From Lentisphaeria bacterium (GTDB lineage Bacteria > Verrucomicrobiota > Lentisphaeria > Victivallales > Victivallaceae): DNA of 57,168 bases. Made by a program: the position numbers and the translations under genes. The notes beneath the pieces are model-generated. The model was not told where the DNA came from, made no database searches, and worked only from the letters and a program-made list of their open reading frames with translations. Location of the stretch: positions 1-57,168 of the forward strand of contig JAFVRD010000046.1 of the NCBI GenBank assembly GCA_017504435.1, in the 5' to 3' direction. Below are positions 1 through 10,679 of this stretch, in pieces. Position 1 is the first letter of the stretch; the number at the start of each line of letters is the position of its first letter.

Positions 1-3000
1 CACTGCATCTACCAAGACATGGGCGTTTTTACGGGCATGAGCACCGCCGAAAACGCCGTCATTGACTGTACCGCCGGAGAGGACAACTTCAGATTTGGCG
101 ACACGAAGTTCAACAGTATCAGCATCAACATCACCGATACCATAAGCGTAACCGGCACCGTAGATGCGGTCGGCGAATTCGCCGCCGGAAACGGTGACCG
201 TGACTGTCCCCATGTCAGCCGATTCAGTTTTGACCAGCGCGCCGCCGACAAAGAATTTGCTGAACTTACCGCCCTGAACTTCGGTATTCACATTTCCGGA
301 TGTAAGATCAGTACCGACGAAAACAGCTTTGATTTCACCGCCGGTGATGAGGCTTTCGGAAGTGTGATTGATTTTGTTTTCAGTGATGACATCTCCGGCT
401 GAAATGGTGGCTTTTTCTTTCAGCACCAGATCCGTGCCGACCAGAACCGCTTCAAGTTTGTTATCGGCATTGTTGGTAACGGTAACTGTGCCGATATCAG
501 TAATATTAGACGCAATAGTAACAGCCTGACCGGCAAACCGGTTACCGTCAACAGTGATTGCCACGTTGCTTAAACTCTGACCGGCAGCATTGAAATTAAC
601 TTTGTATGTGCCGTTGAAAGTTATTGTTGAGAGATCATCAAAACTTATGAGTGACAAATTCAGATCTTTTTCATTGTTGATAAAGATCAGATCAGCATCA
701 ACAGTTTTATATTGACCGTCACCGAGAATATTTGCCGCAAGTTGGACAGTTCCGGAGAAAGTACATTTACCGATATTCAATACTCTTTCACCGTCCTTGT
801 CTTTATTATAAATATTATTACTGACGGTAATGCTGTCTAATTTAGTGACAAATGAGGAATCTTTGATGGTGATATCAGAACCTCTTAATTCAATAGCTCC
901 GTTGATATTGCCATTGAATTCGACTCCATTTATTGTTACATTGGCACGTTTTGAAGCATTAACTTCATCATCGTTATCGTTATTGGCACCATTGTCTACT
1001 GCAGAAATGGCTTTTATGGAGTTGCCGCCGTTATCAGTAAATTTTGCATCATTGACATTGAGAGTGCCGCCGTTGAGGGCGATAACTCCGCCTTCATTTT
1101 CGGTAAATACAGCTTCTGTTACCGTATTATCAGCGGCAGTATAACCGTAAATATTTATAGTACCGCCGGTAGTGTAGATGCTGCCGTATTCATTATTCTC
1201 GACGTTGTGATTATTTTTGAAATAACCGCCGTAAATATTTGTAACACTGTCTTTACTTGAAAAAATTGCGGCACCGCGTCCGTTATACTGAACTTCGTTA
1301 CCTTTAGAATCGGTATATTTAATACCGTACTCGCAAACGTTGTCTTCAAAATTGCAGTTGATTATATTGGCAACATTGCCGTTATAGATAGCGGCACCAC
1401 CGTGACCTGCCTGCAAAAACTGTGCTGTATTACCGGTGAAAAGTGTTTTTTCAACATTAAGAACACCGCTGTTGTATATTGCACCGCCTTTACCGTTATG
1501 TGTACCATTACCAATTTTGTTATTGGCAAAAGTTGCTCCTTTTATATCAAGGTCACCACTATTATAAACACCAGCACCATAAAGATCACTTTCCGGAGCA
1601 AAACAGAAATTCTGCACATTGATATTTTCAATGGAAACATTATTTCCGGCAGCGATCTTCATGAATCGCGCAGAATTTGTACCGTCAAAAATAACTGTTT
1701 TACCGGTATCATTCTTGATGTTAAGAGGATTTGAAGCAGAAAATGAATTTTCTGCAACATTAAACATTTCTTCAACATCAATAATCAGAGATTCATTTTC
1801 CGGAAGAACATTGAATACGATATTTGAAACTTCACCGGCGGTAATCGCAGCTTTTGCGGCGGTAAATGTTTCGCTGTCTTTAACAATTATATTCAGCGTC
1901 TTTGCAACCAGAGCGTTATTTTCAAAAACGATATCAAATGTCCTCAATCCGTCACTGACCTGACTGAATGTGTTATTTCCAATGTTGGAAATACCTGACA
2001 TCAATGTCCGTCCGGAACCGATAGATGAAGTATCGACAGACAGATCAACTCCGGTAAGATCCCAATTGCTGACTGTGACGGTTTTATCACCTTTGAGCAA
2101 TATTTTATTATTACCGGCAAATACCATATTGCTGACGCTGATATCTGTACTGTTATCAAACGTAATATTGGCACCGTTGGTAACAGTAATCGATGCTTTG
2201 CTGCCTGAGCTGGTAACATCAGCATTCAACTCGATATTTCCGGAAAGATTAAGTTTGCCTTCAACAAAAACCGTATCGGTGTCAGTCTTAAAAGTACCGC
2301 CATTGAAATTCAACGTCGCATCTGAGGTCACATAAATCGCACCGCCATAAACAGCAGCAGTATTGCCGGAGAAAAAGTTGCTGCTCATATTGAGCGTGCC
2401 GCCATCTACAAAAATCGCACCGCCACATCCGTAATTTGGACTTGCTGCTCCGGTGGCAACATTGTTTATGAATTGAGAATTATCAATAGTCTGCTCATTA
2501 TTCCATAAAAATGAATTATTTTTTCCGGAAGAATATATCGCACCGCCGTTGCCTTTGGCTGTATTACCGGTAAAAACAGCATCATTTACATGGTATGTTC
2601 CACCTGCTATGATCGCACCGCCATGAACATCGGTACTGTTTTTTATGAAATCTGCACCGTTTACGACTAAATCTGCCACATAATAATCACCATTTCCAAT
2701 ATTCGGTATGAGTGAAGGAGTCTTACTCGTATCGGCACAGGAAGCATCCATGGTGGGGAATTTGGAATTATTTTTGAAATCATTGATAGTTTTTCCGGCT
2801 TCGGCAACAGCTTCTGCTTCAGTATCAAAAGACCGTTCACCGTAATAAAGAATATCACTGTCGAGGTAGAAACATTCACTGACATATTTACCGCTGGTTT
2901 CATCAAGTCCGATATATTTACCGGTTTTGGCAGTATCGACTGCTGAACTGTCGACTTTCGTATATGCTGTATTCAGAGCGTTACCGTCCACGATCTTCTT

Positions 3001-3894
3001 TGCTTCTGTATAACCGACAACGTGAGTGTCACCAAAATACAAAATACCCTTGGTAACATAATAACCTTTTGCATACCATTTGTCAACATGGCTGATCGCG
3101 CCGCCATCAGATTTGGCAGAATTGCTGTCAAAAACTGTCCGGGTACCATTTTCTGAATTGAATTCCATTTCCATAAGGTTATATGCCGCACCGCCATCTT
3201 CGTTAGCGACGTTTCCTGTAAAAGTCGCACCGGTTACTTTTATACAGCCGCGGGTATTTCCAATAGCGATCGCACCGCCGGTATTGGCTGTATTGCCGTA
3301 AAAAATCATCTTATCATCTTCAGTGCCGGAAATAGTGATGACGTTGATCTCCTGACTTGATACCGCACCACCATGAGTCTTGGTAGCATTTTGGATGAAA
3401 GTTGAGCCGGAAATAATTATATTCCCGGTAGTGTTTGAATGAATACCTGCTGAATATTGGGTTGTGGTATTTCCTGAAAAAGTTGAACCGGTAATATTCA
3501 ATCTTCCACTGCTGGAAACCAGAAGTGTACCGCGGCAAACACCGTTGTTATCATAAAAAACAGTATCCTGAATGTTAGCATTTCCGGTTACCCGCATTAC
3601 CACTGTCCAGTTTGCAGTTTTAACACCGGCAATCGCCTTGGTAATAACAGTATTTGAAAAAGTGCAGCCTTTTATGCCGAAAGTACCGGCAAGGGATATC
3701 AATGGAGTATCAGAGTTTTTGGAAACATCTGTGGCATCCATTTTGTCGACCCAAATGTTTTCAATAGCATAATTGCCGCCATATGAACCTCTGCCTATAG
3801 TATTACCGGCGACATCTCCTGTCCAGGTATTGCCGTTGACAGCAATATTATCAACATTTTCGGGACTGTAAAGTTTGGAATTTTCGTATGCCAT
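1..3894 (-). CDS. Giant Pmp-like beta-helix surface protein (C-terminus outside window)
   Basis: The reading frame is open for 1298 codons from ATG at 3894 to the window edge, so the C-terminus is missing. The start is set by GAGGTG seven bases upstream and an in-frame TGA at 3906-3904. The product is built of imperfect beta-helix repeats rich in GGAI/GGAV/GGAA and FxxN (FSGN, FIQN, FTGN, FKNN, FEDN, FANN), the tetrapeptides that define chlamydial polymorphic membrane proteins. Towards the window edge (from about residue 1150) the repeat changes to a valine- and glycine-rich type with VSGGEF and VFGGAH. No N-terminal signal peptide is visible: the protein begins MAYENSKLYSPENVDN. Export would therefore need a C-terminal signal, for example type I secretion, which cannot be seen here. 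A role as surface adhesin or surface-layer protein is inferred from architecture only. Confidence 0.8.
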   Translation of the reverse strand, partial: MAYENSKLYSPENVDNIAVNGNTWTGDVAGNTIGRGSYGGNYAIENIWVDKMDATDVSKNSDTPLISLAGTFGIKGCTFSNTVITKAIAGVKTANWTVVMRVTGNANIQDTVFYDNNGVCRGTLLVSSSGRLNITGSTFSGNTTTQYSAGIHSNTTGNIIISGSTFIQNATKTHGGAVSSQEINVITISGTEDDKMIFYGNTANTGGAIAIGNTRGCIKVTGATFTGNVANEDGGAAYNLMEMEFNSENGTRTVFDSNSAKSDGGAISHVDKWYAKGYYVTKGILYFGDTHVVGYTEAKKIVDGNALNTAYTKVDSSAVDTAKTGKYIGLDETSGKYVSECFYLDSDILYYGERSFDTEAEAVAEAGKTINDFKNNSKFPTMDASCADTSKTPSLIPNIGNGDYYVADLVVNGADFIKNSTDVHGGAIIAGGTYHVNDAVFTGNTAKGNGGAIYSSGKNNSFLWNNEQTIDNSQFINNVATGAASPNYGCGGAIFVDGGTLNMSSNFFSGNTAAVYGGAIYVTSDATLNFNGGTFKTDTDTVFVEGKLNLSGNIELNADVTSSGSKASITVTNGANITFDNSTDISVSNMVFAGNNKILLKGDKTVTVSNWDLTGVDLSVDTSSIGSGRTLMSGISNIGNNTFSQVSDGLRTFDIVFENNALVAKTLNIIVKDSETFTAAKAAITAGEVSNIVFNVLPENESLIIDVEEMFNVAENSFSASNPLNIKNDTGKTVIFDGTNSARFMKIAAGNNVSIENINVQNFCFAPESDLYGAGVYNSGDLDIKGATFANNKIGNGTHNGKGGAIYNSGVLNVEKTLFTGNTAQFLQAGHGGAAIYNGNVANIINCNFEDNVCEYGIKYTDSKGNEVQYNGRGAAIFSSKDSVTNIYGGYFKNNHNVENNEYGSIYTTGGTINIYGYTAADNTVTEAVFTENEGGVIALNGGTLNVNDAKFTDNGGNSIKAISAVDNGANNDNDDEVNASKRANVTINGVEFNGNINGAIELRGSDITIKDSSFVTKLDSITVSNNIYNKDKDGERVLNIGKCTFSGTVQLAANILGDGQYKTVDADLIFINNEKDLNLSLISFDDLSTITFNGTYKVNFNAAGQSLSNVAITVDGNRFAGQAVTIASNITDIGTVTVTNNADNKLEAVLVGTDLVLKEKATISAGDVITENKINHTSESLITGGEIKAVFVGTDLTSGNVNTEVQGGKFSKFFVGGALVKTESADMGTVTVTVSGGEFADRIYGAGYAYGIGDVDADTVELRVAKSEVVLSGGTVNDGVFGGAHARKNAHVLVDAV

Positions 3895-3938
3895 TAATAC
3901 ACCTCACTTTTTATATAAAAAAAACAAATACTGAGAAT

Positions 3939-3967
3939 ATTATATCACATAAATAAATACATGTCAA
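3939..3967 (-). promoter_or_regulatory. Perfect sigma-70 consensus promoter of the giant beta-helix gene
   Basis: On the minus strand TTGACA (3967-3962) and TATAAT (3944-3939) are separated by exactly 17 bases. The start codon at 3894 lies about 45 bases downstream of the -10 box. Both hexamers match consensus completely, the strongest promoter seen in the window, which suggests high or sharply regulated expression. Confidence 0.85.
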
Positions 3968-4386
3968 GGCTATATCAAAAAAATATTTAAAATCATCAAA
4001 TCAGTTGACCGGAAAACTTTATTGGCGGTGTACCAAATACAGAATTGTTCAGGTAAAACCGGATAGATCGCATCCGGACAGAATCAGGCGGCTGATTTTT
4101 TTATCAGCCACTTCCGGTACAAAACAATTTTATTTACCGCGGTATGCTGTATAATATCTTATATAATATGGTATAAATATAGAAGCAGCAGAGAATGTAT
4201 ATTCTGTAAACAACTTTTGTAACGCTATGATAAAAGCAATGTTGCAACTTAACAAAGTCGTTAATATCTATGTTTACATCCTGAAAAGAAATTGTAACTG
4301 AAAATTGTTTTACAACTTTTTTACAACCCTTTTACAATTTGTTTACATAGATATTTACAACCTAATATTTCTATGTCACGCAAATT
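3968..4386. other. AT-rich non-coding region upstream of the giant gene
   Basis: No convincing gene is present in this stretch between the end of the ABC ATPase gene and the promoter at 3939-3967. It holds an inverted repeat GGCTGAT/ATCAGCC around a T-rich loop (4090-4109), several TATAAT-like strings near 4148-4175, and the phased TTTACAA block at 4308-4361 described separately. The 4090-4109 hairpin has no T-tract after it on either strand, so it is not a clear terminator. Confidence 0.6.
4263..4361. repeat. Phased TTTACAA repeats with flanking inverted repeat
   Basis: TTTTACAAC-like units begin at 4308, 4319 and 4330, with weaker ones at 4340 (TGTTTACAT) and 4353 (ATTTACAAC), a spacing of about one helical turn. 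ATATCTATGT at 4264-4273 is repeated inverted as ACATAGATAT at 4345-4354. The block lies between the 3' end of the amino-acid ABC operon and the promoter of the giant surface gene, both on the minus strand. It may be a cooperative protein-binding site for the downstream promoter; that is inference. Confidence 0.55.
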
Positions 4387-5115
4387 TCAAAGAACTTTTG
4401 AAAAAAATTCTTTTACTCTGGGGTTGACCGGATTTTCAATGACCGTTTCCGGAGTACCGGAAGTGATGATCTGACCTTGATCCATAAAAATTATCCGGTC
4501 GGCTACTCCGGCAGCAAAACCGATCTCATGAGTAACTACAGCCATAGTCATGCCGTCATTAGCCAATTCTTTCATCAGAGTAAGCACCTCTCCGACCATT
4601 TCCGGATCCAGTGCCGAAGTAGGTTCATCAAAAAGCAATACATCCGGATTCATGGCAAGTGCGCGAATGATGGCAACACGTTGTTTCTGCCCTCCGGAAA
4701 GCTGATTGGGGTAGGAGTTGCGTTTATCGTACAATCCGATCCTTTTCAGCAGCAAGTCAGCTGTTTTTGAGGCTTCTTTTGCTGTTGCCAGCTCAGTTTT
4801 TACCGGAGCAAGTACGATATTGTCGTGGATCGTCATATTTGGAAACAGATTAAAGTGCTGAAATACCATTCCAAGTTGTTGACGGAATTTATTTATATTG
4901 AGTTTTTCAACATCCTGACCTTTGAAGAAAATTTTGCCGCCGCTGGGAGTTTCCAGTAAATTCAAACAGCGCAGAAATGTACTTTTACCGGAACCTGACG
5001 GACCGACAATAAATACCGCTTCACCGCGTTTGATATCGGTACTGACATTGTTAACCGCAGTTACATGGGAAAATTTTTTGGTCAGATTACGGATCTCAAA
5101 AATATTTTCATTCAT
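4387..5115 (-). CDS. Polar amino-acid ABC transporter ATP-binding protein (GlnQ/ArtP type)
   Basis: This is the cytoplasmic ATPase that powers amino-acid uptake by the permease encoded just upstream. At 242 residues it has normal length for the family. It has Walker [10 protein letters not shown] (38-46), Q-loop VFQHFNLFP (about 84-92), signature LSGGQ (139-143), Walker B LLFDEP with catalytic E164, and switch H196. The start overlaps the end of the binding-protein/permease gene by eight bases, implying translational coupling. The fold and family are clear, but the substrate (glutamine, arginine, cystine or other) cannot be read from the sequence. Confidence 0.93.
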   Translation of the reverse strand: MNENIFEIRNLTKKFSHVTAVNNVSTDIKRGEAVFIVGPSGSGKSTFLRCLNLLETPSGGKIFFKGQDVEKLNINKFRQQLGMVFQHFNLFPNMTIHDNIVLAPVKTELATAKEASKTADLLLKRIGLYDKRNSYPNQLSGGQKQRVAIIRALAMNPDVLLFDEPTSALDPEMVGEVLTLMKELANDGMTMAVVTHEIGFAAGVADRIIFMDQGQIITSGTPETVIENPVNPRVKEFFSKVL

Positions 5116-6559
5116 TTTTTTTCAACCTTTTTTCCAATATTCCCAACATGTAACTCAAAAATATCACTACTGCCAGATAGATCAACGCAACTGCTATCAA
5201 CGGCAGAAAAGCATCATAAGTCTGACTGCGGATAATATCTCCGCCTTTGGTAAGATCCTGCAAAGCAATATATCCTGATACACTGGTTTCCTTAAGCAGA
5301 ACTATGAATTCATTTCCGAGCGCAGGCAGCACATTTTTGAATGCCTGAGGCAGAATGATGGATTTCATACTCTGAATGTAGGACAACCCCAGACTTCTGC
5401 CGGCTTCCATCTGACCTTTATCAACAGCCATGATGCCGCCGCGGATGATTTCCGCCACATACGCTCCGGAATTTATTCCGAATGCCACTATCGCCACCAG
5501 CACCTTGTCCACGTTTACCGAACTGAAAATAACAAAGTAAATTATCATCAGCTGTACCACCACCGGAGTTCCGCGGATGACGGTCAGATAAATTTTACAG
5601 AGCATATCGGCAATTTTCAGTTTGCCGGTCTGATCGGCACAACTGCGGATGACTGCCACTGTAAAACCGATGATAATACCGAGAATAACGGCAAAAAATG
5701 TTACTTCAAGGGTGACAATAAAACCTTTTACCAAATACATGTAACGGTTGTTTTTGGCAAAATTGGTCTGAAATGAATCTTTTATGCGTTCCAAAAATGT
5801 TTTATTGTCTGAAATTGCGCCATTCTGAGAAGATTCTGAATTTATTTCTTTATAATGTTTGATAATACTTTCCAGTTCTCCGGATTGCTGCATTTTGATC
5901 AATTCAGTATTGATTTTTTTCAGCAGTTCCGGATTGTCTTTTGAAACCGCAAAAGCGTATTCCTCGTAAGTCAGCGGTTTTTTCAGCAGTTTCAATCCAG
6001 GATTCCTTGAAACATAAACTTTCGCAGGTTCACTGTCGATAACCACTGCATCAAGTTTACCGGCAATGAGAGCAGCTACCGCAGTCGGAGCTTCTTTATA
6101 ACGTTCCGGTTCGCCTATATTTTCAGTAACGTAACTGTCTCCGGTAGTACCGTGCTGCACACCGATACGCTTTTTCATGAGATCGGCGGCAGATTTTATT
6201 GGTGAATCATTTTTAACGATGATCAGCTGTTCTGCTATGACGTAAGGTGTTGTAAAATCAACTTTCTTTTTCCGTTCTTCAGTGACCGTGATCCCGGATG
6301 CGGCAATATCAGCTTTACCGCTTTGTACAGCAGCCAGAACAGAATCAAAACTCATATCCTGAATTTCCACAGAATATCCCAGACGTTCCGATATTCTGAT
6401 AATGATTTCCGGATCAATACCATCTATTTTATCTCCGGAAACATATTCATAAGGAGGAAATGTGGCAGTAGTTACCATCACCAGTTTTTTTGCAGAATCT
6501 TCACATCCGTAAAAAAACAGTGTTGCCACAGTCAATAAAATTGTGCTGAATAATCTCAT
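5108..6559 (-). CDS. Fused amino-acid-binding lipoprotein and ABC permease
   Basis: One polypeptide joins a periplasmic substrate-binding domain to its membrane permease. A lipoprotein signal ends at FFYGC with Cys19. Residues about 27-250 are an SBP_bac_3 domain ([13 protein letters not shown] near the start, [20 protein letters not shown] in the middle). Residues about 275-480 are a HisM/GlnP-type permease with several membrane spans and the EAA loop [20 protein letters not shown]. Fusions of this kind are known from the GlnPQ importers of lactic acid bacteria; most diderms keep the two parts separate. No strong ribosome site precedes ATG 6559. It forms a two-gene operon with the ATPase at 4387-5115. 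The fusion is seen directly, while ligand identity is unknown. Confidence 0.92.
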   Translation of the reverse strand: MRLFSTILLTVATLFFYGCEDSAKKLVMVTTATFPPYEYVSGDKIDGIDPEIIIRISERLGYSVEIQDMSFDSVLAAVQSGKADIAASGITVTEERKKKVDFTTPYVIAEQLIIVKNDSPIKSAADLMKKRIGVQHGTTGDSYVTENIGEPERYKEAPTAVAALIAGKLDAVVIDSEPAKVYVSRNPGLKLLKKPLTYEEYAFAVSKDNPELLKKINTELIKMQQSGELESIIKHYKEINSESSQNGAISDNKTFLERIKDSFQTNFAKNNRYMYLVKGFIVTLEVTFFAVILGIIIGFTVAVIRSCADQTGKLKIADMLCKIYLTVIRGTPVVVQLMIIYFVIFSSVNVDKVLVAIVAFGINSGAYVAEIIRGGIMAVDKGQMEAGRSLGLSYIQSMKSIILPQAFKNVLPALGNEFIVLLKETSVSGYIALQDLTKGGDIIRSQTYDAFLPLIAVALIYLAVVIFLSYMLGILEKRLKKNE

Positions 6560-6599
6560 TTGAACAACTTTTTATGTAATATATTCCAGTTGAAAAAAA

Positions 6600-6676
6600 T
6601 GGTGCGCTCTGCGCGAATCGAACGCGCGACCTGCTCCTTAGGAGGGAGCCGCTCTATCCAACTGAGCTAAGAGCGC
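6600..6676 (-). tRNA. tRNA-Arg(CCT)
   Basis: A complete cloverleaf folds on the minus strand. The acceptor stem GCGCTCT/AGAGCGC, D-arm GCTC..GAGC, anticodon stem GCTCC/GGAGC with loop CTCCTAA, and T-stem GCGCG/CGCGC are all fully paired. The anticodon is CCT, reading AGG arginine codons. The discriminator is A and the CCA end is encoded (6602-6600). A run of seven T follows directly on the minus strand and could end transcription. It lies between the lipoprotein gene and the amino-acid transporter operon. Confidence 0.97.
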
Positions 6677-6709
6677 ACTTTTATTTATTTTTTGACATTG
6701 CCTGTAATT

Positions 6710-7135
6710 TTACCGGTATGACGGATAAGGTGCCGGATCGGGCTTTTCCATTGAAACCGGACGTTTATGAACAGCCGGACTGTGTTTCAAAGAATAGCTG
6801 TTTTCACCGCGGATATCTTCAACAACAATGGAATTGCCGCGCATATTCAGATCGTAATAAAAATTCCAGTTCCGTCCGGTCTGACGATCCATATCCAACT
6901 CAATATGACTGCCGTCAACGATTTTGTATTTGCCTGCCCAATCCCAGTAACCGTTATTCATGGTTTCATCTTCAGCATTGCGCAGCCGCAGAAATATCTG
7001 ATCATTGTAAACAGCGGCAAAATCCTCTCTGCCGGGAAGATTACAAGTATATTTACCGTTGGCAAGACGGATCTCAGTGCATCCTGAAATAATTACGGCT
7101 GCAGTTATGAAGGCAAAAACAATTGTTTTTCTCAT
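6710..7135 (-). CDS. Small hypothetical lipoprotein
   Basis: The product of 141 residues has a type II signal peptide (MRKTIVFAFITAAVIISGC, lipidated Cys19). The rest resembles a small beta-rich domain that ends in a proline-rich tail (KPDPAPYPSYR). A good ribosome site (AAGGATG) precedes the start, and the gene follows leuS by about 20 bases, so it is probably co-transcribed with it. No family could be named. An envelope location is the only functional statement the sequence supports. Confidence 0.75.
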   Translation of the reverse strand: MRKTIVFAFITAAVIISGCTEIRLANGKYTCNLPGREDFAAVYNDQIFLRLRNAEDETMNNGYWDWAGKYKIVDGSHIELDMDRQTGRNWNFYYDLNMRGNSIVVEDIRGENSYSLKHSPAVHKRPVSMEKPDPAPYPSYR

Positions 7136-7154
7136 TAAACTTCATCCTTTATGT

Positions 7155-9710
<2,556 letters not shown>

Positions 9711-9765
9711 AATTTTTTGACTCCGTAGACAGTTATCGTTTCAATACACATATATCATCGCAATT

Positions 9766-9794
9766 AATATACCACACATGAAAATATTTTTCAA
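9766..9794 (-). promoter_or_regulatory. Promoter of leuS
   Basis: On the minus strand TTGAAA (9794-9789) and TATATT (9771-9766) are 17 bases apart, about 55 bases before the leuS start. It faces away from the amidohydrolase promoter at 9824-9852, so the short intergenic region is divergent. Confidence 0.65.
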
Positions 9795-9823
9795 TCAGAA
9801 TTGACGGATATCCCGGTTTTGCT

Positions 9824-9852
9824 TTGCAAAAATAATTCAGCAATGGTATATT
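9824..9852 (+). promoter_or_regulatory. Promoter of the amidohydrolase-uvrD pair
   Basis: TTGCAA (9824-9829), a 17-base spacer and TATATT (9847-9852) stand 45 bases before the chosen start at 9897. The predicted transcription start near 9858 argues against the longer reading frame from 9801, which would begin upstream of the promoter. Confidence 0.55.
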
Positions 9853-9896
9853 ATGCAGTATTTTTTGCAAAAATGTCAACTGATGGTGTTTCAACG

Positions 9897-10679
9897 ATGA
9901 AATATATAGACATACATACTCACGTTTTTCCGGAAAAAATCGCTGCTAAAGCGGTGCAATTTCTGGAGGAATATTACCATCACCGATGGACTGGCGGCGG
10001 TTCTCCGGCAGATCTGCTTGCCGCCATGGATTCAGCCGGAGTCTCTCAAGCACTGATATTTTCCTGTGCCACCAAAGTCGAACAGGTCGTTCCTGCCAAT
10101 GATTTTCTCCATGCGGTGCAAAGTTCATTTCCGGAAAGATTTATTGCTTTCGGCACCATCCATCCGGATCTCAAAGATATTCCTGGCGAGATCGGACGCA
10201 TGAAGGAACTGGGACTCAAAGGCATTAAAATCCATCCGGATTTTCAGAAAATCTACATCAATGAACCCAAAATGTTCCGGATCTATGAAGCTGCCGGAGA
10301 TCTGCCGCTGATGATCCACATGGGTGATAAAAAAGGAGATTTTTCCTCGCCGTGGCGTCTGGCACAGATTTTGGATAAAATGCCGCATTTGAATGTTATT
10401 GCTGCCCATCTGGGAGGGTATTCCGAGTGGGATATGGCGCGTAAATATTTAGTTGGCAGAGATATTTTTCTGGATACCTCCAGTTCACTTTGGGAACTGC
10501 CTGTTGAAGAAGCCAGGCAGCTGGTTCTGGAACATGGTACAGATAAAATACTTTTCGGCAGTGATTATCCGGCGGCACGTCCGGCAGAAGCTGTTGCTGA
10601 TGTGTTGAAACTGGGACTTTCTGATGCCGATAATGAAAAAATTTTCCACCTTAACGCTGAAAGACTGCTGAATTTATGA
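9897..10679 (+). CDS. Amidohydrolase family 2 (TIM-barrel metal-dependent hydrolase)
   Basis: The product has 260 residues with the metal-site pattern of the Amidohydro_2 family: IDIHTH at the N-terminus, GIKIHPDFQ, LPLMIHMG, VIAAHLGG and ILFGSDYP near the C-terminus. These histidines and the final aspartate bind the metal that activates water. The substrate is unknown; relatives act on amide, lactone or carboxyl groups. The start at 9897 was chosen because MKYIDIHTH is the usual N-terminus and a promoter sits at 9824-9852; ATG 9873 is an alternative. No strong ribosome site is visible. Its stop overlaps the start of the helicase gene (ATGA), so the two are translationally coupled. Confidence 0.85.
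   Translation: MKYIDIHTHVFPEKIAAKAVQFLEEYYHHRWTGGGSPADLLAAMDSAGVSQALIFSCATKVEQVVPANDFLHAVQSSFPERFIAFGTIHPDLKDIPGEIGRMKELGLKGIKIHPDFQKIYINEPKMFRIYEAAGDLPLMIHMGDKKGDFSSPWRLAQILDKMPHLNVIAAHLGGYSEWDMARKYLVGRDIFLDTSSSLWELPVEEARQLVLEHGTDKILFGSDYPAARPAEAVADVLKLGLSDADNEKIFHLNAERLLNL

Noticed and set aside
830-2335. Several plus-strand open frames of 100-120 codons across the giant gene
   Set aside because: They are antisense shadows; the minus frame is open without a break from 3894 to the window edge.
4090-4109. Rho-independent terminator of the amino-acid ABC operon
   Set aside because: The stem is real, but the T-run forms its loop and none follows on the minus strand.
4200-4386. Replication origin
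   Set aside because: AT-rich repeats are present but no TTATNCACA DnaA boxes and no dnaA, dnaN or gidA nearby.
9801-9896. Longer N-terminus of the amidohydrolase from 9801
   Set aside because: It would begin before the predicted promoter and add residues absent from the family's usual IDIHTH start.
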